Positions 1-4,651 of a DNA stretch of 7,116 bases are shown here, in pieces. A model generated the notes under the pieces. That model did no database searches. It saw only the letters and a program-made list of their open reading frames with translations, and was not told the DNA's origin. Position 1 is the stretch's first letter; every line of letters starts with the position of its first letter. The DNA lies in assembly GCA_003241485.1 (NCBI GenBank), contig QFQD01000108.1:1-7116 (forward strand), given 5' to 3'. Source of the DNA: Ancylobacter novellus (GTDB lineage: Bacteria > Pseudomonadota > Alphaproteobacteria > Rhizobiales > Xanthobacteraceae). Both the position numbers and the translations under genes were made by a program.

Positions 1-1
1 G

Positions 2-151
2 CCCGGCGAGGTGCTGGACGACCGGCTCACCGTGGCGTGCGGAGAGGGCGCGGTGCGGCTCATCGAGGTGCAGAAGGCCGGCAGCCGCGCCCTGGCGGCG
101 GAGGAGTTCCTGCGCGGTGTCGAGCTGGTGAAGGGCGTGGTGCTCGCATGA
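2..151 (+). CDS. fmt: Methionyl-tRNA formyltransferase, C-terminal end (partial)
   Basis: Only the last 49 codons and the TGA stop lie in the window; the gene begins upstream of base 1. Fmt transfers a formyl group from 10-formyl-tetrahydrofolate to Met-tRNA(fMet) in the cytoplasm, for translation initiation. The visible part is the end of the small C-terminal OB-fold domain that grips the tRNA. It begins PGEVLDDRLTVACGEGAVRL, then runs IEVQKAGSRALAAEEFLRG, which follows the usual Fmt tail pattern (PGTV...ACG.GA.RL..VQ.AGK..M.A.EFLRG). The catalytic formyltransferase domain is not visible, so activity cannot be judged. The stop overlaps the start of the next gene in an ATGA, which suggests translational coupling. 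The identification rests on my recollection of the family tail and no search was run. Confidence 0.82.
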   Translation, partial: PGEVLDDRLTVACGEGAVRLIEVQKAGSRALAAEEFLRGVELVKGVVLA

Positions 152-594
152 GCACCATCCGCGCGCTGACCGCCGACGATCACGCGCTCTGGCTGCCACT
201 CTGGCAGGGCTATCAGCGCTTCTACGAGGTTTCCATCCCCGAGCAGACCAGCCTTACCACCTGGCAGCGGCTCAACGATGCGGCGGAGCCGATGTGGGGC
301 GCGCTCGCCGTCGAGGAGGGGCAGGCGCTGGGCTTCGTGCATTACGTGCGCCACCGCACCACCTGGACGGAAGGCGATTATTGCTACCTGAACGACCTGT
401 TCGTGAGCGAGGCCGCGCGCGGGCGCGGCGTGGGGCGCAAGCTGATCCGCCATGTGTATGCGGAGGCGCGTGCCATGGGCTGCTCGCGCGTCTACTGGCT
501 GACGCATGAGACCAATACGGCCGCCCAGCGACTTTATTCCGGCGTCGCCGAGCGGTCGGGCTTTATCCAGTACCGCAAGCGGCTCGACCTCTAG
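148..594 (+). CDS. GNAT-family N-acetyltransferase (148 aa)
   Basis: A single-domain GCN5-related acetyltransferase, which would move an acetyl group from acetyl-CoA to an amine. The substrate cannot be told from sequence. A hydrophobic strand, YLNDLFV (residues 80-86), leads into the acetyl-CoA pyrophosphate-binding motif A, RGRGVG (91-96), followed by helix KLIRHVYAEARAMG. Motif B is WLTHETNTAAQRLY (117-130), with the Asn and Tyr usual in this family, then SGF and a short C-terminal strand (QYRKRLDL). The length is typical for a stand-alone GNAT. I chose the ATG at 148 because it overlaps the fmt stop (ATGA) and opens with the normal GNAT strand MSTIRALTADD. An earlier in-frame start at 37 would add arginine- and glycine-rich residues that merely read fmt in another frame. 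It is probably translated by coupling to fmt. Confidence 0.88.
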   Translation: MSTIRALTADDHALWLPLWQGYQRFYEVSIPEQTSLTTWQRLNDAAEPMWGALAVEEGQALGFVHYVRHRTTWTEGDYCYLNDLFVSEAARGRGVGRKLIRHVYAEARAMGCSRVYWLTHETNTAAQRLYSGVAERSGFIQYRKRLDL

Positions 595-611
595 GGCCGG
601 GCCGCCCGTTT

Positions 612-630
612 GGCGGTTCGCCTAACCGCC
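612..630. terminator. Perfect 7-bp hairpin between convergent genes
   Basis: GGCGGTT (612-618) pairs fully with AACCGCC (624-630) around the 5-base loop CGCCT. It lies between the convergent GNAT and peroxiredoxin genes, just after both stop codons, where a bidirectional terminator is expected. There is no T-run on either strand, so a classical intrinsic terminator is not proven. It may instead protect 3' ends or assist Rho-dependent termination. Confidence 0.4.
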
Positions 631-664
631 GAGGTTCACTTGCCCGCCGAGGTTCACTTGCCCG
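626..664. repeat. 18-bp tandem duplication across the peroxiredoxin stop codon
   Basis: Bases 628-645 and 646-663 are identical 18-mers (GCCGAGGTTCACTTGCCC). With flanking matches the period-18 region runs 626-664. The right copy contains the end of the peroxiredoxin gene, and the left copy repeats it in the 3' untranslated region. Because 18 is a multiple of three, the TGA stop at 654-656 is duplicated in frame at 636-638. The likely cause is replication slippage. The left copy also overlaps the right arm of the nearby hairpin. Confidence 0.85.
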
Positions 665-1289
665 GCTGAGTGACCATGCGCAGATAGGGTTTCAGCGTCT
701 TCCAGCCCTGCGGAAACTTCTCCTTCGCCGCCTCATCGCTCACCGAAGGAACGATGATGACGTCATCGCCGTCCTTCCAGTTCGCCGGGGTGGCGACGGA
801 ATGCTGGGCGGTGAGCTGGAGCGAATCGATCACCCGCAGGATCTCGTCGAAGTTGCGGCCCGCGCTGGCGGGGTAGGTGAGGGAGAGCTTCAGCTTCTTG
901 TCCGGCCCGACGACGAACACCGAGCGTACCGTCATCGTGTCGGACGCGTTCGGGTGGATCATGTCGTAGAGGTCGGCGACCTTGCGGTCGTGATCGGCGA
1001 TGAGCGGAAAGTTCGGGGCGTAGCCCTGCGTCTCCGCAATGTCCTGCGCCCACACCTCATGCGCGCTGAGCGGATCGACCGACAGGCCGATGACCTTGAC
1101 GTTGCGACGGTCGAATTCCGGCTTCAGCCGCGCCACCTGGCCGAGTTCGGTGGTGCAGACGGGGGTGAAGTTCTTCGGGTGCGAGAACAGCACACCCCAG
1201 GAATTGCCGAGCCATTCGTGAAAGGAGATGGGGCCTTCGGTGGTCTCGGCTTCAAAGTCGGGAACGACGTCCCCCAGGCGGATCGACAT
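654..1289 (-). CDS. 1-Cys peroxiredoxin, Prx6 type (211 aa)
   Basis: A thiol peroxidase that reduces hydrogen peroxide and alkyl hydroperoxides in the cytoplasm, protecting against oxidative stress. The thioredoxin-fold AhpC/TSA domain carries the peroxidatic motif FTPVCTTELG (residues 41-50). Cys45 is the catalytic cysteine, with Thr42 and Arg123 as the usual active-site partners. Cys45 is the only cysteine in the protein, so there is no resolving cysteine and it must be a 1-Cys enzyme recycled by an external reductant. The C-terminal stretch PANWKDGDDVIIVPSVSDEAA (168-188) is the extra domain typical of the Prx6 group, and the length fits. The ATG start has GGAG six bases upstream. It is transcribed alone, convergent with the GNAT gene. 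An AT-rich patch about 30-75 bp upstream probably holds its promoter. An 18-bp duplication spans its stop codon. Confidence 0.95.
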   Translation of the reverse strand: MSIRLGDVVPDFEAETTEGPISFHEWLGNSWGVLFSHPKNFTPVCTTELGQVARLKPEFDRRNVKVIGLSVDPLSAHEVWAQDIAETQGYAPNFPLIADHDRKVADLYDMIHPNASDTMTVRSVFVVGPDKKLKLSLTYPASAGRNFDEILRVIDSLQLTAQHSVATPANWKDGDDVIIVPSVSDEAAKEKFPQGWKTLKPYLRMVTQPGK

Positions 1290-1319
1290 GGCAGTCTCCA
1301 GGCAAGCTAAGGCGGACGG

Positions 1320-1362
1320 GAAAAGCTAAAATACATAAAGTCTATGTTGCATTATGATAATC
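1320..1362. promoter_or_regulatory. AT-rich probable promoter region with OxyR-like half-site
   Basis: This roughly 43-bp island is strikingly AT-rich against GC-rich surroundings and lies 31-73 bp upstream of the peroxiredoxin start. Bases 1332-1346 hold an inverted repeat, ACATA-N5-TATGT. Read on the minus strand, 1345-1331 gives ATAG-N7-GTAT, one mismatch from the ATAG-N7-CTAT half-site of the E. coli OxyR consensus. Hexamers resembling -10 elements occur on both strands (GATAAT at 1356-1361 on +, CATAAT on -), so it could also serve the lipoprotein gene. Control by OxyR is inference from one imperfect half-site next to a peroxidase gene. Confidence 0.35.
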
Positions 1363-1501
1363 CCTTCCTCGCACCGGAGGAAGAGGCGTTCGCGCAAGAG
1401 CGGAACCGGGAGCCCTGCCGCGCGTTACCACATGAGTTCGAGCGGCCGGCCCTGGGGGCGGCCTTCATCGGCCCGTCGAGGCCAATGTGGAGTGGAAGAA
1501 A

Positions 1502-1759
1502 ATGCTCAAGGTCCTGGTCATCTCAGCCGTTGCCCTCAGCGCTGCCGCCTGCACCACCACGGAGCGTCGCACAGCCGGCGGCGCGCTGATCGGCGGTGGC
1601 ACCGGCGCGATCATTGGCGGTATTGCCGGCGGCGGCACGGGCGCGGCGATCGGCGCCGGCGTGGGCGCGGCGACGGGTGCCGTGGTCGGCGCGGCGACCT
1701 CGCCCCGTGAATGCTGGACGCGCGACCGCTACGGCAATGCCATCGCCGTGCGCTGCTGA
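1502..1759 (+). CDS. Small glycine-zipper lipoprotein (85 aa)
   Basis: A small envelope protein. Residues 1-16 (MLKVLVISAVALSAAA) form a signal peptide ending at Cys17. The lipobox AAAC is acceptable but not ideal, because Leu is usual at -3. After a short linker (TTTERRTAG) come three tandem 12-residue repeats (31-66) of the form G-x-x-T-G-A-h-h-G-x-x-x: a glycine zipper with GxxxG spacing, as in YMGG-type and 17-kDa-antigen-like lipoproteins. Such segments pack in or against membranes. The tail ECWTRDRYGNAIAVRC has Cys71 and Cys85, which could form a disulfide. The ATG at 1502 has GGAG nine bases upstream (1489-1492). A GTG at 1487 in the same frame would add MEWKK and overlap that site, so I prefer 1502. 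Exact function is unknown; an envelope-stability or stress role is only a guess from the family. Confidence 0.8.
   Translation: MLKVLVISAVALSAAACTTTERRTAGGALIGGGTGAIIGGIAGGGTGAAIGAGVGAATGAVVGAATSPRECWTRDRYGNAIAVRC
1592..1699 (+). repeat. Three 36-bp (12-codon) repeats in the lipoprotein gene
   Basis: The three units encode GGGTGAIIGGIA, GGGTGAAIGAGV and GAATGAVVGAAT. Gly1, Thr4, Gly5, Ala6 and Gly9 are conserved in every unit. The DNA copies have drifted at many positions, so this is an old duplication maintained by selection on the zipper pattern, or convergence on it, rather than a recent expansion. Confidence 0.65.
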
Positions 1760-1765
1760 AGGCGC

Positions 1766-1782
1766 GGCTCGTTCAGCGAGCC
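1766..1782 (+). terminator. 6-bp hairpin just after the lipoprotein stop
   Basis: GGCTCG (1766-1771) pairs with CGAGCC (1777-1782) around TTCAG, seven bases after the lipoprotein stop. No T-run follows. It may be a 3'-end stabilising stem rather than a terminator by itself. Confidence 0.35.
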
Positions 1783-1809
1783 GGTCATAAGCCAAGTCTA
1801 GGGATAAGG

Positions 1810-1831
1810 ACGGCCCCCCCAGCGGGGCCGT
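1810..1831. terminator. GC-rich 8-bp hairpin, probable bidirectional terminator
   Basis: ACGGCCCC (1810-1817) pairs perfectly with GGGGCCGT (1824-1831) around the loop CCCAGC. Pairing extends outward as AGG with CCT across a one-base bulge. It sits between the convergent lipoprotein and repressor genes, 12 bases beyond the repressor stop, where it could serve both. The downstream tract on the plus strand is only weakly T-rich (TTCCTGCAT). Confidence 0.55.
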
Positions 1832-1843
1832 TCCTGCATCCAG

Positions 1844-2470
1844 CTACTGGCTCGCCCAGAGCACGCGCGCGACCCAGGCGATGTCCTTTTCCTGCAGCAC
1901 CCGGTCGGCATGCTCGGGGTTGAGCGAGCGCAGTTCGAGCGTGCGGGCGGTGCGGCGCTTCAGCTCCTTGGCCAGCACCTCGCCCTCGCGCGTCTTCACG
2001 ATGACGCGGTCGCCGCGCCGCACCGGCGCAGCCGGGGAGACGACGACGAGATCGCCGTCGCGATAGAGCGGAAGCATGGAATCGCCGGAGATTTCCAGCG
2101 CATAGGCGTGCTCGTCTCCCACATTGGGAAAGGCGATCTCGTCCCAGGAGCCGCCGACGGGGAAGCCGGCATCGTCGAAATAGCCGCCGCCGCCCGCCTG
2201 CGCGAAGCCGATGAGCGGGATGGCGCGCCGGGCGGCCACGGCGTCATCCAGCAAGCCCATGAAATCGTCGAGGCTCGTGCTCGTCGCGGCGAGGATCTTG
2301 GCGATGCTCTCGGTGGAGGGCCAGCGCGACCGCCCGTCCGGCTGTTCGCGCTTGGAGCGGTTGAAGCTGGTGGGGTCGAGGCCCGCGCGCCGGGCGAGAG
2401 CCGAGGCGCTGAGCCCGTGGCGTTCCGCCAGGCGGTCAATGGCCCGCCAGATCTGGGCATGGGTCAGCAT
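1844..2470 (-). CDS. S24-family (LexA/CI-like) transcriptional repressor (208 aa)
   Basis: A DNA-binding repressor with an N-terminal helix-turn-helix and a C-terminal S24 peptidase-type domain. The helix-turn-helix lies around LSASALARRAGLDPTSFNRS (residues 20-39). A linker (40-84) follows, then a likely self-cleavage site, Ala92-Gly93 in FAQAGGGGYF. The catalytic Ser131 is in ISGDSMLP, and the Lys general base is probably Lys168 in EVLAKEL. The serine-lysine dyad, the Ala-Gly site and the length match LexA, phage CI and related regulators, so RecA-stimulated self-cleavage is possible but unproven. The helix-turn-helix is not that of standard LexA. The ATG start has GGGAG five bases upstream. 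It is divergent from DUF952-pyrD. A palindrome 32-51 bp upstream of its start is a candidate operator for autoregulation. With no phage genes nearby it looks like a resident chromosomal regulator; what it controls is unknown. Confidence 0.88.
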   Translation of the reverse strand: MLTHAQIWRAIDRLAERHGLSASALARRAGLDPTSFNRSKREQPDGRSRWPSTESIAKILAATSTSLDDFMGLLDDAVAARRAIPLIGFAQAGGGGYFDDAGFPVGGSWDEIAFPNVGDEHAYALEISGDSMLPLYRDGDLVVVSPAAPVRRGDRVIVKTREGEVLAKELKRRTARTLELRSLNPEHADRVLQEKDIAWVARVLWASQ

Positions 2471-2501
2471 GGCGACTCCCGTGGCGGAATTTTGTCTGGT
2501 G

Positions 2502-2521
2502 AATAGGAATTAGAACCTATT
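2502..2521. promoter_or_regulatory. Palindromic candidate operator in the divergent promoter region
   Basis: AATAGG (2502-2507) and CCTATT (2516-2521) form a perfect inverted repeat separated by eight bases, in an AT-rich patch between the divergent repressor and DUF952-pyrD genes. Weak promoter-like hexamers overlap it. On plus, TTGTCT (2492-2497) lies 18 bases before CCTATT. On minus, TTGGCC (2529-2524) lies 17 bases before CTATTC. A dimeric S24 repressor bound here could block both promoters. It does not match the alphaproteobacterial LexA box GTTC-N7-GTTC. Assignment to this repressor is inference from position. Confidence 0.5.
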
Positions 2522-2581
2522 TCGGCCAAAGTCCAGAGGCGCGGCGTTGCCAGCGGGCGATGCGACCGCTACAGCCTGCGC

Positions 2582-2597
2582 GGCGCTTTCCAGCGCC
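2582..2597 (+). other. Leader hairpin upstream of the DUF952 gene
   Basis: GGCGCT (2582-2587) pairs perfectly with AGCGCC (2592-2597) around a TTCC tetraloop, ending 19 bases before the DUF952 start. It would lie in the 5' leader of the DUF952-pyrD transcript. No T-run follows, so attenuation is not supported. It may affect ribosome loading or be chance in GC-rich DNA. Confidence 0.25.
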
Positions 2598-2616
2598 ATG
2601 ACCGACGGGGCGGCCC

Positions 2617-2979
2617 ATGACCGGCATCATCACCGACTACATCTACAAGATCGCGCCGCGCGCGCTCTGGCAGGCCGCCGAGGCGGCCGGGCGCTTCGAC
2701 GGCGCGCCGGTGGACCATGCCGACGGCTTCATCCATTTTTCGACCGCGGCCCAGGTCGCGGAAACCGCGAGCCGGCACTTTGCCGGGCAGGCCGACCTCG
2801 TGCTCGTCGCCATCCGCGTTGGCGCGCTCGACCCCGCTGCGCTGCGCTGGGAGCGCTCCCGCGGCGGGGCGCTGTTTCCCCATCTCTACGGCCCGCTCGG
2901 CCTCGATGCGGTGGAATGGGTGCGCCCGCTGCCGCTTGGCGCGGAGGGCCGGCACATCTTCCCGGAACTGGAAGGCTGA
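2617..2979 (+). CDS. DUF952 family protein (120 aa)
   Basis: A small soluble protein of the DUF952 family, with no signal peptide or membrane segment. The start IYKIAPRALWQAA is followed by DHADGFIHFSTAAQVAET (residues 33-50) with His34, His40 and Ser42. Then come DLVLVAIRVGAL (60-71), LRWERSRGGALFPHLYG (76-92) and a C-terminal WVRPLPLG. These blocks are the family's hallmarks. As I recall, a Caulobacter structure (CC0527) places the family in the ADP-ribosyltransferase-like fold, near RNA 2'-phosphotransferases, but no activity is established that I know of. The conserved His and Arg residues could form a nucleotide pocket (inference). The ATG at 2617 begins the conserved domain directly. 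An ATG at 2598 is in another frame. It is followed by pyrD after 5 bp, so the two are almost certainly cotranscribed. Confidence 0.87.
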   Translation: MTGIITDYIYKIAPRALWQAAEAAGRFDGAPVDHADGFIHFSTAAQVAETASRHFAGQADLVLVAIRVGALDPAALRWERSRGGALFPHLYGPLGLDAVEWVRPLPLGAEGRHIFPELEG

Positions 2980-2984
2980 AAAGC

Positions 2985-4061
2985 ATGAGCGCGCTTCTCG
3001 ACCTCGCACTGCCCTTCGCGCGGCTGATCGACCCGGAGACGGCGCATGGCCTCGCCCTGCGCGCGCTCTCCTGCCTGCCGGCCCGCCCGGCGCCGGCGGA
3101 CGATGCGCGGCTCAGGGTTTCGGTGTTCGGGTTGAGCTTTCCCAACCCGGTGGGCCTCGCCGCGGGTTTCGACAAGGAAGCCGAGGTGCCGGACGCGATG
3201 CTCGGCGCGGGCTTCGGTTTCGTCGAGGTGGGGACCATCACGCCGCGCCCGCAGCCGGGCAATCCGCGCCCGCGCAATTTCCGCCTCGTCGAGGACCGCG
3301 CGGTGATCAACCGCTACGGTTTCAACAGCGGCGGCCATGGGCCGGCGAAGGGTCGGCTCACGGCCCGCAAGGGCAGGCCGGGCATTGTCGGCGTGAATGT
3401 CGGGGCGAACAAGGAAACGGCCGACCGCGCGGCGGACTATGTCGCCGGCATCGAAGCCTTCGCCGGCCTCGCCACCTATTTCACCGCCAATGTCTCCTCG
3501 CCCAATACGCCGGGCCTGCGCGACCTGCAGGAGGAGAAGGCGCTGGACGATCTGCTCGCCCGCGTCATCGAGGCGCGCGAGCGTTTCGCGCCCGGCATCC
3601 CGCTGCTGCTGAAGATCGCGCCCGATCTCGCGCTCGCCCATCTCGACGGGGTGGTGCAGGTGGCGCGCCGGCGCGGCATTGACGGGCTGATCGTGTCCAA
3701 CACCACCATTTCGCGCCCGGCGACGCTGCGCTCGACCCACAAGGCAGAGACCGGCGGGTTGTCCGGCCGGCCGCTCTTCCCGCTGGCGACCCGCATGCTG
3801 GCGGAAACCTATGTCCGGGTGGAGGGCGCCTTCCCGCTGATCGGGGCGGGCGGCATCGACAGCCCCGAGACCGCCATCGCCAAGATCGAGGCGGGGGCGA
3901 GCCTGATCCAAGTCTATTCCGCGCTGGTCTATGAGGGCCTCGGCCTCGTGCCGCGCATCAAGCAGGGGCTGCTTGCGCGTCTGGCGCAGGAAGGGACAAG
4001 CCTTGCCGCGCTCACCGGCCGGCGCGCGCGCGACATGGTGGCCGCGCCCTTCCCCGCCTAA
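2985..4061 (+). CDS. pyrD: Dihydroorotate dehydrogenase (quinone), class 2 (358 aa)
   Basis: Oxidises dihydroorotate to orotate, the fourth step of de novo pyrimidine synthesis, passing electrons through FMN to the quinone pool at the inner face of the cytoplasmic membrane. The N-terminal segment ALLDLALPFARLIDPETAHGLALRALSCLP (residues 3-32) is the membrane-associating, quinone-binding helical region that marks class 2. FMN and substrate motifs follow: GLAAGFDKEAE (57-67, Lys64), INRYGFNS (108-115), ANVSSPNTPGLR (168-179) with probable catalytic base Ser172, LLKIAPD (208-214), SNTT (238-241), GLSG (258-261) and the phosphate-binding GAGGIDS (287-293). The length is normal. The ATG at 2985 is chosen because the family's N-terminus starts there. 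The longer open frame back to 2547 only overlaps the DUF952 gene out of frame. Its TAA stop overlaps the stop of the converging cytochrome gene. Confidence 0.97.
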   Translation: MSALLDLALPFARLIDPETAHGLALRALSCLPARPAPADDARLRVSVFGLSFPNPVGLAAGFDKEAEVPDAMLGAGFGFVEVGTITPRPQPGNPRPRNFRLVEDRAVINRYGFNSGGHGPAKGRLTARKGRPGIVGVNVGANKETADRAADYVAGIEAFAGLATYFTANVSSPNTPGLRDLQEEKALDDLLARVIEARERFAPGIPLLLKIAPDLALAHLDGVVQVARRRGIDGLIVSNTTISRPATLRSTHKAETGGLSGRPLFPLATRMLAETYVRVEGAFPLIGAGGIDSPETAIAKIEAGASLIQVYSALVYEGLGLVPRIKQGLLARLAQEGTSLAALTGRRARDMVAAPFPA

Positions 4062-4570
4062 CCCATGCAGGCATCTTCCGTCGCGCTGTAGCCGGCGGGT
4101 TTCGGCGCATTGTTCTGCGGCTGGCCACGGCCGAGCGCGCCGTCCGAGCGCGCCCGCAGATAGACGAAGATGGCGTCGATGAAACACATCACGTTCGGGT
4201 TCGTCCCGAAGGCCGGCATAACGAGGTCCTGGCTCGCGCTGACGTTCTTCTTGCCGTTGGTGACGGTGTCGATGAACTGGCTGTAGTTCAGCGTCTGCAG
4301 GGCATCGACCAGCGAGGGCGCGAAGCTGGAGCCGAGCCCGTCCGGGCCGTGGCACTGCATGCAGTTGGCGGTGTAGCGGATGTAGCCGACGGACGTGTAC
4401 CAGTCGACGGTGCCGTCCTTGTCGATCTTGAAGGTCGGGTTTCCCTGCGCGTCGCTGTACTCGCCCGCCGAGGAACTCGCGGCGGCCGGATCGCCCGATC
4501 CGTCAGCTTCCACCCGAACTGTCAGGAGAAGCAGGATGCCGGCGATGACGGCGCCTGTTCGCACATGCAT
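4058..4570 (-). CDS. Periplasmic c-type cytochrome, four-Cys methanol-metabolism-related type (170 aa)
   Basis: A secreted single-heme cytochrome c for periplasmic electron transfer. The N-terminus MHVRTGAVIAGILLLLTVRVEA is a Sec signal peptide. The one heme site is CMQCH (Cys70, Cys73, His74) followed by GPDGLGSSFAPSL. Met118 in VMPAFG is the likely second iron ligand. Two further cysteines, Cys129 and Cys168, could form a disulfide. This four-cysteine layout, with YIRYTANCMQCHGPDGLGSSFAPSL and NPNVMCFIDAIFVYLRARSDGALGRGRP-like blocks, matches as I recall the family named 'c-type cytochrome, methanol metabolism-related' (TIGR03874). That would make it an electron acceptor tied to PQQ alcohol dehydrogenases. 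No such dehydrogenase is in the window. The ATG has GGGAG six bases upstream. It lies 81 bp after the MATE gene on the same strand and may have its own promoter. Confidence 0.85.
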   Translation of the reverse strand: MHVRTGAVIAGILLLLTVRVEADGSGDPAAASSSAGEYSDAQGNPTFKIDKDGTVDWYTSVGYIRYTANCMQCHGPDGLGSSFAPSLVDALQTLNYSQFIDTVTNGKKNVSASQDLVMPAFGTNPNVMCFIDAIFVYLRARSDGALGRGQPQNNAPKPAGYSATEDACMG

Positions 4571-4651
4571 GTTTGTCTCCCTGCGCCCGGCTTCTTGTTT
4601 TCTGGCGTGAAAGGCCGGGGTTGGCGATCTTCCTGCCCGCCGTTCTGACGG

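Noticed and set aside
37..147. Earlier start for the GNAT gene at base 37
   Set aside because: The added residues are another-frame reading of fmt; the ATG at 148 gives the normal domain start and the ATGA overlap.
616..637. Two GTTC words that could suggest a LexA box (GTTC-N7-GTTC)
   Set aside because: They are 18 bases apart rather than 11 and lie between convergent stop codons; no properly spaced GTTC-N7-GTTC or GAAC-N7-GAAC was found at the promoters examined.
1344..1589. Open frame of 81 codons starting MLHYDNPFLAPEEEAFAQ
   Set aside because: Its second half reads the lipoprotein gene in another frame and becomes Ser/Pro/Arg-rich, typical of a shadow. The first 45 residues look somewhat protein-like but match nothing I recognise, and there is no clear ribosome binding site.
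2547..2984. N-terminal extension of pyrD by 146 codons
   Set aside because: It overlaps the DUF952 gene out of frame, has Arg/Ala-rich composition, and class 2 PyrD normally starts at the MSALLDLALPFARL helix.
2886..4355. Long minus-strand open frame opposite pyrD (489 codons)
   Set aside because: Antisense shadow of pyrD and the cytochrome region in GC-rich DNA; the translation is Arg/Gly/His-rich with no recognisable domain.
4586..4619. Inverted repeat CCCGGC ... GCCGGG in the gap between the MATE and cytochrome genes
   Set aside because: Six-base arms with a 22-base loop are easily expected by chance in GC-rich DNA, and no T-run follows; not strong enough to call a terminator.
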